A DNA stretch of 47,465 nt, taken from the NCBI GenBank assembly GCA_015066745.1, contig SVNW01000021.1:1-47465 (forward strand), given 5' to 3'. The position numbers and the translations under genes are program-made. The first letter of the stretch is position 1. The number at the start of each line of letters is the position of its first letter. The notes under the pieces were generated by a model. That model searched no databases. It was given only the letters and a program-made list of their open reading frames with translations, and was not told where the DNA came from. The DNA is from Ruminococcus sp. GTDB taxonomy: Bacteria > Bacillota > Clostridia > Oscillospirales > Ruminococcaceae. Of this stretch, positions 35,686 to 43,807 are shown piece by piece.

Positions 35686-38202
35686 ATGAAAAACTTAATT
35701 AAAAAAGTAGTTGTAATAATTCTTTCTGTATTGATTGCATTCTATCCTTCTCTATTTACTACACCCAGACATATGCACATATCAGCTACAACTACATTAC
35801 TATATCCTCTCCCTGAAAACTCATTTGCGCTTACACAAAAATATAGTGCATCACATAAGGCTGTGGACTGGGGAACATTGGGGCGTAAAATAGGTGTTCC
35901 TATATACGCTGTTGACGATGGAGTTGTACGAACAGCAGCTTCCTGTGGTACATACGGTATTTTAATTGTGCTGTGGCATGAAAACATCGGTAGATATTCT
36001 GCATACGCACACTGTGAAAACACAAATTATGTTACCGTAGGGCAAAAGGTTAAGCGTGGAGATACGATTGCAACAGTAGGTATGACTGGAAATACTTCTG
36101 GACCACATTTGCATTTTATGATTTTTAAGCAAATGCAAAGTTCGTCATCAAATTATCCCAGCGAATCTACTTGTGAAAATCCTTTATCGTATTCGTATAC
36201 TTATGATAAACCGCCACTTGTTGCAAAACCAAGTGTCAGTAAACTGACAGCAAATACATATTCAATTTTCCAAGGACAAAGTATTACTTTTACAGCTTCG
36301 TCTGATACTGCAACAGAATATACAATAGGTATTGATAAAGATGGGAAACGGATCAAAACAGAATATATGCCTGGTGGAAAATTGACATGTACTTTTAATG
36401 AGGGCGGTACATATTCTGCGTATGTAACATCAGCAAATTCGTCTGGTTATTGTGATAGTGCAAGAATTACATTTACAGTCATGTCTCCTGTTAATATAGG
36501 AAATGAGTTTTATGCCTTTATAATGAATAATAATTGTTGGAAACAAATTGCAAGTACAAACACAGATAATGTTGAACTGCAAACCGAGAACGGTAATGGA
36601 AATCAATTGTGGAGATTTGTTCGTCAGGAAGATGGTTCATATGTGATATATAACGGAAAGGATGGAAAGTATAACACATATGTGTTGGATTCGCATGAAA
36701 GCAAAGAAGCAGGTAGTAATGTATATGTTTATAAAGGCTATGTAAATGGTATAGCACAACAATGGTATATTTACGGAACTGAAAATGCTTATTATTTACG
36801 TTCAAAATGTACAGATTGTGTATTGGATTTAAGTAATGATGATAGTAGCGATGGTACAAATATTCAAATGTTTACTTATAACGCTACTAATGCACAAAAA
36901 TTTGCTATTTATAAAGTTAAAATGTATAATGTTTCATTTGATTCTAAAGGTGGAGAATGTTCTTTGTCAAGTAAGTTGGTGGCAGGAGAAAGTAATTATG
37001 GTGATTTGCCTACTCCATCACGTTCAAATTATAGTTTTTTAGGATGGTATATTGATGCTGATTTAAGCAAACAAGTGACTAAGGATACAAAAGTAACATT
37101 ACTAAAAGATCATATGCTCTATGCTAAATGGAAAGCAAATGAGTATGAAATTTTTTTAGATGCAAATGGTGGAACAATATTGACTACAGATAAAACAGTG
37201 TCATATAATGAGACTTACGGAAAGTTACCAGTACCAGTAAGAGCAAATTATACATTTGATGGTTGGTATACAGAAACAAGTGGAGGCGTAAAAATTACTG
37301 AAAATTCTGTAGTTTCAGCTTTATCATCACACATACTTTACGCTCACTGGACCCCAAATCAATATAATGTAAATCTCATTTATAATGATGGAACAGATAA
37401 AACGGAAACTATAAAAGTAACTTATGATAGTACATATTCAAATCTTTCATTACCTAAAAGAGACGGATATAACTTCAATGGTTGGTATACTGCCAAAGAT
37501 GGAGGAACATTAATATCAACAAGCAGTAAAGTAACAATAACATCAGATCAGACATTGTATGCACATTGGTCAAATGATAAGATTATGATTACATTTGAAG
37601 TAAATGGCGGAACTGTAGAAAAATCTGAGAAACTTGTTACATATGATAAAAGTTATGGAGTATTTCCTGAGACTACAAAGAGTGGTTATATTTTTGCAGG
37701 TTGGTACCTTGACGAGGAGTTTACCAAACCTGTAAGTGAAAGTGATACTGTAAAAATAACTTCAAATCACAAGATATATGCAAAATGGGATATGAAACGA
37801 TATATAGTTACCTTTGAAGCAACCGGAGGAATTTCTGATGTAAAAAACAAACAAGTGGTACAAGGAAAGCCATATGGTGTTCTTCCGGAAGCAACTAAAG
37901 AAAACGAAGAGTTTTTTGGTTGGTTTACAAAAGACGGTGTTGAAATTACATCTGAAAGCATTGTGGATTTAGAAAATGATATCATTTTGTATGCAAAGTG
38001 GAAATCAGATTTTATAGTAAAAGGTGATGCAAATAAAGATGGTGTTGTGACAGTAGCGGATTTAATGTACTTGCAAAAATATTTGCTTAATATTGAAACA
38101 ATATCACTTGGTAATATTATTTATGTTGATATTAATGATGATGGTAATTTAAACATAGTTGATTTTATAATGTTAAAACAAATGTTGGTGGACGAAAAAT
38201 AA
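35686..38202 (+). CDS. Secreted M23 peptidase with ricin domain, InlB B-repeats and dockerin
   Basis: 838 residues. A signal peptide (about 1-34) precedes an M23/LytM endopeptidase domain (about 45-160) with intact zinc ligands H57, D61 (HKAVD) and H141, H143 (HLH), so it should cut peptidoglycan stem peptides. A ricin-type beta-trefoil follows (about 265-410; QLW, QQW, QKF repeats), which may bind sugar. Five InlB-type B-repeats (Flg_new family, each with GGT...GWY...LYAKW) span about 412-775. The C-terminal dockerin (about 778-838) has loops DANKDGVVTVAD and DINDDGNLNIVD. First gene of a three-gene operon; 31 bp to the next gene. Confidence 0.92.
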   Translation: MKNLIKKVVVIILSVLIAFYPSLFTTPRHMHISATTTLLYPLPENSFALTQKYSASHKAVDWGTLGRKIGVPIYAVDDGVVRTAASCGTYGILIVLWHENIGRYSAYAHCENTNYVTVGQKVKRGDTIATVGMTGNTSGPHLHFMIFKQMQSSSSNYPSESTCENPLSYSYTYDKPPLVAKPSVSKLTANTYSIFQGQSITFTASSDTATEYTIGIDKDGKRIKTEYMPGGKLTCTFNEGGTYSAYVTSANSSGYCDSARITFTVMSPVNIGNEFYAFIMNNNCWKQIASTNTDNVELQTENGNGNQLWRFVRQEDGSYVIYNGKDGKYNTYVLDSHESKEAGSNVYVYKGYVNGIAQQWYIYGTENAYYLRSKCTDCVLDLSNDDSSDGTNIQMFTYNATNAQKFAIYKVKMYNVSFDSKGGECSLSSKLVAGESNYGDLPTPSRSNYSFLGWYIDADLSKQVTKDTKVTLLKDHMLYAKWKANEYEIFLDANGGTILTTDKTVSYNETYGKLPVPVRANYTFDGWYTETSGGVKITENSVVSALSSHILYAHWTPNQYNVNLIYNDGTDKTETIKVTYDSTYSNLSLPKRDGYNFNGWYTAKDGGTLISTSSKVTITSDQTLYAHWSNDKIMITFEVNGGTVEKSEKLVTYDKSYGVFPETTKSGYIFAGWYLDEEFTKPVSESDTVKITSNHKIYAKWDMKRYIVTFEATGGISDVKNKQVVQGKPYGVLPEATKENEEFFGWFTKDGVEITSESIVDLENDIILYAKWKSDFIVKGDANKDGVVTVADLMYLQKYLLNIETISLGNIIYVDINDDGNLNIVDFIMLKQMLVDEK

Positions 38203-38232
38203 AATTATGATATATTATGGGGGTGTTTATTT

Positions 38233-40365
38233 ATGAAGAAAAAACATTTGTTGAATGTTTTGACAGCAATGATAGTAACGATCACATATTTGAATGTTGC
38301 GATATCAATGATATTTGCAGAAGAATATGTCGCATTTAAAGGGAGCGGAACCAAAGAAGATCCGTATCAGATTTCTACTGCGTATGACTTGAAACTGCTT
38401 TCAGAGATTATAGCAGGTGATGATATAGAAACTGCTGAGAAATATGCTAATGCATCGTACATTCAGACAGCTGATATTGATTTGAAGAACAGCAAATTTA
38501 CACCAATAGGAAAATATCCTGGTGTTGGATTTTATGGTGAGTACAATGGTAATTATCATTGTATAAGTAATATGCTTATTTCAGAAGAGCGTAGTTATGT
38601 TGGTTTATTCGGACGAGTTGCAGGTGGAAATATTCTTAATTTGTCTGTGAGTGGTAAGGTAAGCACAACATCTAGCATTGAGCATAATACCCATATTGGT
38701 GGTATAGTTGGTGAATTATGTGATGAATCAACTATAAGAAGATGTTCTTTTAATGGTGAAATATCTGCTGCTGATGAAATTGCAGGTGGGGTAGTTGGTC
38801 AGCTTGTAAGAGGTGGAAAAATTATAGAATGTTATTCAAATGCAATTGTTAGTTCATATGCTGCTTCAGGAGGAATTGTAGGATATGTTGGAGATCATAA
38901 CAAAGAAGTAACAATGACAGTAGATAATTGTTATTTTGTTGGTGAAGTGAGTAACACTTCCGAAGCTAAAACAGTTGGAGGAATTATTGGGTGGCTTGAA
39001 ATGAAACAAGAGAAATCAAATGTTGTAATCGCCAATAATTATTACCTTAATACATCTTGTAACGCCGGAGTAAATGGAGAATCTTATTCAGGATGTGATA
39101 AACTTTCATCTGCTATGATAAAAGCCAGTGCTCAAATATTGGGTGATCCATTCATAACTAATAATGAAACAGATGATTTTAATGATGGATATCCAATATT
39201 TGAATGGCAGAGTACACCGTATCAGTTCAAGGGTAGTGGTACAGCTGAAGATCCTTATCAGATTTCAAATAAAGTTGAACTTGAAGCTATGCGTGACCTT
39301 ATAAACAGTCAGTATTGGTATAAAAAATACAATAATTGTTATTATATTCAGACAGCTGATATTGATTTGGAAAATGAACAGTGGACTGATCCTATTGCCA
39401 AAAGATTTGTCGATTTTAATGAGGCTGGATTATGCTTTTTGGGAAATTATAATGGACAAGGATATTCTATTTTAAACTTTAATCTTTCAAGAAGTGTAAA
39501 ATGTGCCGGACTTTTTGGTTGCGTTGTAAATGATGCAGTAATAGAAAATCTCTCAGTATATGGAAATGTTCTTTCTACAAAAGAAAATGTAGGTGGTATT
39601 GTTGGAGAAGCTCAGAACAGTATTTTAATAAAGAATTGCTCGTTTTTTGGAAATGTTACAGGAACTTATGATGTAGGGGGAATAGTGGGTGAAATCTGGA
39701 ATGGTGGTAGTGTAGAGAATTGCTATGGTATCGTTAATGTTTCTGGTACAAAAACAGGTGAAGGAAATTTGCCTTTGGGTGGAATAGTAGGTAGAATAGA
39801 TATGGGCAAATTAGGTTCATCATACATTAAAAATTGTTATCACATAGGCGAGATAAGTTGTTCTGAAAATGTAGAAAAGATTTATAAAGGCGGAGTGTAC
39901 GGTTTAATAAATTACATGGATGGAAGCGAAAAGTTAGAGATAGACAATTGCTATTTCTCATCTGAATATTGTGACGTAGAAGGAGTGAATATATCTCAAA
40001 AAGATGAATATATCATTAATTGTTTTAAGATAAATAACAAATTGATGAAGTTTGCTGCTGATAGTCTTGGAGAGCCGTTTGTAACGAATCCATACTCCGA
40101 CTTTAATGAAGGATATCCTATATTCAAATGGCAACTTGATTCATTAAACAAGCAAAATCCATATATTATCGGTGACATAAACAATGACTCAGCTCAAGAC
40201 GTTACCGATCTCACATACATTTCTCTTTATCTTCTCGGAGATGTTGAATTTGATGATTTGCAAAAAGATGCGGCTGATGTAAATGCTGATGGATGTATTG
40301 ATATTGCGGATTTGGCTCACTATAAACAGTTTGTTTCTAAGGATAATGTGGTTTTGGGAAAATGA
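38233..40365 (+). CDS. Secreted GLUG-repeat protein with dockerin
   Basis: 710 residues. A signal peptide (about 1-31) is followed by two similar blocks (about 33-335 and 336-640). Each starts FKGSGT-x-EDPYQIS and holds YIQTADIDL, GLFG and repeated GGIVG motifs, the pattern of GLUG repeats on a right-handed beta-helix scaffold. The C-terminal dockerin (about 645-710) has loops DINNDSAQDVTD and DVNADGCIDIAD; Ser replaces Gly in the first. No catalytic motif is seen, so a binding, adhesion or spacer role is likely. GGGGGTG ribosome site; 21 bp to the GH25 gene. Confidence 0.85.
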   Translation: MKKKHLLNVLTAMIVTITYLNVAISMIFAEEYVAFKGSGTKEDPYQISTAYDLKLLSEIIAGDDIETAEKYANASYIQTADIDLKNSKFTPIGKYPGVGFYGEYNGNYHCISNMLISEERSYVGLFGRVAGGNILNLSVSGKVSTTSSIEHNTHIGGIVGELCDESTIRRCSFNGEISAADEIAGGVVGQLVRGGKIIECYSNAIVSSYAASGGIVGYVGDHNKEVTMTVDNCYFVGEVSNTSEAKTVGGIIGWLEMKQEKSNVVIANNYYLNTSCNAGVNGESYSGCDKLSSAMIKASAQILGDPFITNNETDDFNDGYPIFEWQSTPYQFKGSGTAEDPYQISNKVELEAMRDLINSQYWYKKYNNCYYIQTADIDLENEQWTDPIAKRFVDFNEAGLCFLGNYNGQGYSILNFNLSRSVKCAGLFGCVVNDAVIENLSVYGNVLSTKENVGGIVGEAQNSILIKNCSFFGNVTGTYDVGGIVGEIWNGGSVENCYGIVNVSGTKTGEGNLPLGGIVGRIDMGKLGSSYIKNCYHIGEISCSENVEKIYKGGVYGLINYMDGSEKLEIDNCYFSSEYCDVEGVNISQKDEYIINCFKINNKLMKFAADSLGEPFVTNPYSDFNEGYPIFKWQLDSLNKQNPYIIGDINNDSAQDVTDLTYISLYLLGDVEFDDLQKDAADVNADGCIDIADLAHYKQFVSKDNVVLGK

Positions 40366-40386
40366 TAAAAGAATAGGGGGATTTTT

Positions 40387-43230
40387 ATGAATATAAAAAA
40401 ATCAATACATAAGATTTTATCGGTTATGTTCTCTGCTGTGCTTGCAATACATCTTATAATGCCATCGTATTATATTCCGGTTAAAGCCTATGAGAGTCTT
40501 AGATATGGTATAGATGTATCTTATCATAATGGTACTATAGACTGGTACGCAGTAAAACAGAGTGGCATAGAGTTTGCTATAATCAGATCCGGTTATGGAA
40601 AATACGCTTACCAGGAAGATAATCAATTCAGAAATAATTACAATAATGCTAAGAGTGCCGGTATTGATTGTGGAACATATTGGTATAGTTATGCACTTTC
40701 TGTTGATGATGCTGTTAAAGAAGCAGATGTTTGTTATTCAATTATAAAAGGCTGTAGTTTTGAATATCCTGTTTTCTATGACTTGGAAGATGCATCGCTT
40801 TCATCAAGTCTTTCAAAAGCACAGATAACACAGATAGGAATTGCTTTTTGTGAAAGAATGAAATCTTATGGATATGAAGTAGGTGTATACGCTAATCTTA
40901 ACTGGTTTAACAACTACATAAATAAAAGCGAATTTGTTTCAAGAGGTTATAAAATATGGCATGCACAATATCCATCGGGAGAATATGCTGTTGACCCTAA
41001 GAATTATGATAAAAGCTCAATTTGTGATATATGGCAATATTCAAGTAAGGGTAAAGTAAGTGGAATATCCGGAAATGTAGATGTGGATGTAGATTATTCT
41101 AATAACAGTTCTACGCCTTCTACCCCTACTACAAATAAAATTGTTTACTATCCGGCATGTGATTCAAGTTATACTTCACTTGTTGATGCACTAAAATCTA
41201 TAGGAGTTGATAGTTCAAAAGAAAATCGTAAAAAAATAGCGGGAATAAATGGTATAACTAATTATGAATATACGGCTAAACAGAATGAAGAACTGTTAAA
41301 TAAACTTAAAGACGGAAAACTTATAAAAGAAATAGTAAATGTTTCATGTACCATTCACACCTATGGTGGCTGGACAGTTCAGACGGCTGCTACATGTACA
41401 ACAGACGGTACTCAAACAAGAAAATGTACTGCTTGCGGATATACGGAGAGTGGAACTATCGCGAAAACAGGGCATAGTTATGGAAGCTGGACAGTATCAA
41501 AAGCGGCAACTTGTACAACAGACGGAACAAACACAAGGAAATGCTCAAAATGCGGAAATACAGAAACATCGACTATAGCGAAAACAGGACATAGTTACGG
41601 AAGCTGGACAGTATCAAAAGCAGCAACTTGTACAACAGACGGAACAAACACAAGAAAATGCTCAAAATGCGGAAATACAGAAACATCAGCAATAGCGAAA
41701 ACAGGACATAATTATGTTGATAATAACGTATCAGCTACATGTACCACAGACGGAAAAACTGAAAAGAAATGTAAAAATTGTAATGATACAATAACTACTG
41801 TAATAACAGCGACCGGTCATAAATACGGTGAATGGACAGTTTCTAAAAATGCTACTTGTATTTCTGATGGAGTAAAGACAAGAAAATGTTCAGAATGTGA
41901 TGCATCTGAAACAGCAGGTGTTGAAAAAACAGGACACAATTATTCTGAAACGGTTATCAAACCTTCATGTACTACAAAAGGATATACATTGTATGAATGT
42001 ACGGTATGTGAAGATGCTTATAAAGATAAATATACAGATTTTGCACCACATAGTTATGAACTTACAAGTGACGGCTTAGCTGAATGTCTGAACTGCGGTG
42101 ATATGTGTGCAATATTGTTTGAAGGCTCAGGAACACAGGAAGATCCGTTTAAGATATCAACAGCAAAAGATCTTTTTAATCTTGCAGAAGTAGTAAATAA
42201 TAAGGATACAAATAAGTTATATAGTGAATGTTATTATGTTCAGACTGCAGATATAGATCTTCAGAATGAGAAATTTACACCAATAGGAATCAGATTTATT
42301 AATGATCAGGAAGCAGGTATAAGCTTTTTTGGAAGTTATGATGGTCAATATCATACTATAAAAAATCTGTATGTAGAAAGAGAAACCAAATTTGCCGGCT
42401 TGTTTGGTTCGGTAAATGGAAGTGGTATTATAGAAAATCTTATTGTTGAAGGAAAAGTAGTTTCTAGTGGACCATCTGCCGGAGGAATCATAGGTGAGAT
42501 TTGTAACGGAGGAGCAATAATAAGAAATTGTGCTTTTATTGGTGATGTTACCAGTTCGTCGTACGCTGTTGGTGGTGTTGTTGGTTATTTGTGGCTTAAC
42601 GGAACTATTGAAAATTGTTATCATAATGGAACAGTTATCTGTACTGGTGAATCTCATGCCGGTGGTGTAGTAGGAGCCATAACAGCAGGTAAAGAACTCG
42701 ATACAAATACGTTTGTGAGAAAATGTTATCATATAGGCAAAATAAATACTGCCGTTCCTGAATACGCTTCAACAATTGTAGGATTTTCAGAAGACTTAAG
42801 CGAAACAACAGGTGATGCAATAATTACTGATTGTTATGCTGTTAAAGGAGAAGCATACCAGGCTTTTGGCGGAGCAGCTACACAAAAAGAGATTATTGAA
42901 ATATCTGATAATATGTTGAAAATTGCGTATATAGATCTTGGCGAACCGTTTGTACAGGCTCCGGATGATAGTGTAAACAATGGATATCCAGTATTTGAAT
43001 GGCAACTTAATTCTAATCAGGTATCACCTTCTATAGGTGATATAAATAATGATTCAAAATGCGATGTTACCGATCTTACATACATTTCTCTTTATCTTCT
43101 CGGAGATGTTGAATTTGATGATTTGCAGAAAGATGCAGCTGATGTAAACGCGGATGGATGTGTTGATATTGCAGATTTAGCGCATTATAAGCAGTTTATT
43201 TCTAAAGATAATGTAGTTTTAGGCAAATAA
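40387..43230 (+). CDS. Secreted GH25 lysozyme with Cys/His repeats, GLUG block and dockerin
   Basis: 947 residues. A signal peptide (about 1-34) precedes a GH25 N-acetylmuramidase domain (about 38-235) with GIDVSYHNG (D43), YDLED (D132-x-E134) and DIWQYSS, so it should be active. A ~65-residue module follows (about 250-320, SYTSLVDALKSIGVDSS... NRKKIAGINGI), of a kind I know next to wall hydrolases and probably wall-binding. Then come about seven repeats of 39 residues, C-x9-C-x2-C-x(10-12)-H, ending TGH (about 320-570). A GLUG block (about 577-875) and a dockerin (about 880-947; DINNDSKCDVTD, DVNADGCVDIAD) end the protein. Its 3' two-thirds is nearly the same as in the gene at 43808. Confidence 0.93.
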   Translation: MNIKKSIHKILSVMFSAVLAIHLIMPSYYIPVKAYESLRYGIDVSYHNGTIDWYAVKQSGIEFAIIRSGYGKYAYQEDNQFRNNYNNAKSAGIDCGTYWYSYALSVDDAVKEADVCYSIIKGCSFEYPVFYDLEDASLSSSLSKAQITQIGIAFCERMKSYGYEVGVYANLNWFNNYINKSEFVSRGYKIWHAQYPSGEYAVDPKNYDKSSICDIWQYSSKGKVSGISGNVDVDVDYSNNSSTPSTPTTNKIVYYPACDSSYTSLVDALKSIGVDSSKENRKKIAGINGITNYEYTAKQNEELLNKLKDGKLIKEIVNVSCTIHTYGGWTVQTAATCTTDGTQTRKCTACGYTESGTIAKTGHSYGSWTVSKAATCTTDGTNTRKCSKCGNTETSTIAKTGHSYGSWTVSKAATCTTDGTNTRKCSKCGNTETSAIAKTGHNYVDNNVSATCTTDGKTEKKCKNCNDTITTVITATGHKYGEWTVSKNATCISDGVKTRKCSECDASETAGVEKTGHNYSETVIKPSCTTKGYTLYECTVCEDAYKDKYTDFAPHSYELTSDGLAECLNCGDMCAILFEGSGTQEDPFKISTAKDLFNLAEVVNNKDTNKLYSECYYVQTADIDLQNEKFTPIGIRFINDQEAGISFFGSYDGQYHTIKNLYVERETKFAGLFGSVNGSGIIENLIVEGKVVSSGPSAGGIIGEICNGGAIIRNCAFIGDVTSSSYAVGGVVGYLWLNGTIENCYHNGTVICTGESHAGGVVGAITAGKELDTNTFVRKCYHIGKINTAVPEYASTIVGFSEDLSETTGDAIITDCYAVKGEAYQAFGGAATQKEIIEISDNMLKIAYIDLGEPFVQAPDDSVNNGYPVFEWQLNSNQVSPSIGDINNDSKCDVTDLTYISLYLLGDVEFDDLQKDAADVNADGCVDIADLAHYKQFISKDNVVLGK

Positions 43231-43241
43231 TATGATAGTTC

Positions 43242-43275
43242 AAAAGGGCTGTGGCTTTCCAAGTCACGGTCCTTA
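43242..43275 (+). terminator. Terminator of the M23-GLUG-GH25 operon
   Basis: Stem aaagggctgtggctt / aagtcacggtcctt with several G-U pairs, then aaaattt. It is a diverged copy of the hairpin at 46654. Confidence 0.75.
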
Positions 43276-43278
43276 AAA

Positions 43279-43326
43279 TTTCTATCAATCCGTGCACATA
43301 ACTACGTTCGTTTTCTTTTGTTATGT
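43279..43326 (-). pseudogene. Remnant of a GGDEF gene 3' end
   Basis: The 50 bp after the terminator resemble the 3' end of the GGDEF gene at 46696-46745. Read on the minus strand they give KENERSYVHGL, against KANGRNCVCTD in the intact gene. Similarity ends after this. It shows that the duplicated segment ran past the terminator into the convergent neighbour. Short and diverged, so moderate confidence. Confidence 0.5.
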
Positions 43327-43388
43327 AAACGCCTGACGTTCTGATACAAGGATGATAGCATCAATTAATAATCATTTGTTTTTTAGGA

Positions 43389-43470
43389 GTTGTCGTAGAA
43401 GTTGGCATATAATATTTTTTCTTCTTGCTTGATGATGATAGTAAATTATAGTAAAATAAAATTAAGGAAA
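43389..43470 (+). promoter_or_regulatory. Shared non-coding element, copy 2
   Basis: Aligns to copy 1 (33876-33957) with the same 52-base spacing; the block from gtaaattata on is almost identical (gtaaattatagtaaaataaa). It ends about 45 bp before the start of the 50-residue ORF. Confidence 0.55.
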
Positions 43471-43514
43471 AATATAAATGAATAGTAAAATGATTTTGAA
43501 AAGGCGGTGATAGT

Positions 43515-43667
43515 ATGAGCAAGAAGGATACTAAGGAGGAGTTTAAAGATGGTGTAAAAAAAGGAGCATCTTTTTGGGGAATTCATTCAGTTGGTGATTT
43601 CTTTAAAGTTTGTGTTAGTGCTAGTTTAAGTATTATTAGAGCAATACTTAAAATGATGGTTCGTTAA
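43515..43667 (+). CDS. Small 50-residue ORF, unknown function
   Basis: ATG with AAGGCGG seven bases upstream; encodes MSKKDTKEEFKDGVKKGASF, then WGIHSVGDFFKVCVSAS, then LSIIRAILKMMVR. The first 18 residues are charged and Lys-rich; the rest is an amphipathic to hydrophobic helix with Lys/Arg at its end. There is no signal peptide or double-glycine leader. It could be a membrane-active peptide, but this is a guess. It follows shared element copy 2 and precedes the NlpC/P60-like gene, with a separate promoter between. Confidence 0.5.
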   Translation: MSKKDTKEEFKDGVKKGASFWGIHSVGDFFKVCVSASLSIIRAILKMMVR

Positions 43668-43704
43668 TGTATGTAAGTTTGATATTTTTTAGCAGTATAA
43701 AATA

Positions 43705-43734
43705 TTGAGAAAATGTGTTTGTGTTTGTTATAAT
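43705..43734 (+). promoter_or_regulatory. Probable promoter of the NlpC/P60-like gene
   Basis: TTGAGA (43705-43710), 18-base spacer, TATAAT (43729-43734) with extended -10 TG at 43726-43727. It lies 73 bp before the ATG at 43808. Confidence 0.6.
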
Positions 43735-43807
43735 TATGTGATTATCGGAAAATTTCAGATGTTTTATTTTGTGTTCTCATACTTAAAATAATTTCAGGAG
43801 GGTCAAT

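Larger units (their letters stand above)
41137..43330 (+). repeat. 2.2-kb segmental repeat, left copy
   Basis: Matches 44531-46745 with a constant 3394-bp offset (3415 bp after a 21-bp insertion in the right copy). It covers the wall module, Cys/His repeats, GLUG block, dockerin, the terminator and about 50 bp beyond. The Cys/His part is almost identical in DNA; the GLUG part has drifted further. Within it, 117-bp units repeat in tandem (starts 41474, 41591). Confidence 0.9.

Noticed and set aside
41474..41710. 117-bp direct repeats as a mobile or CRISPR-like element
   Set aside because: They are in-frame 39-codon protein repeats inside a secreted protein, without spacers or terminal inverted repeats.
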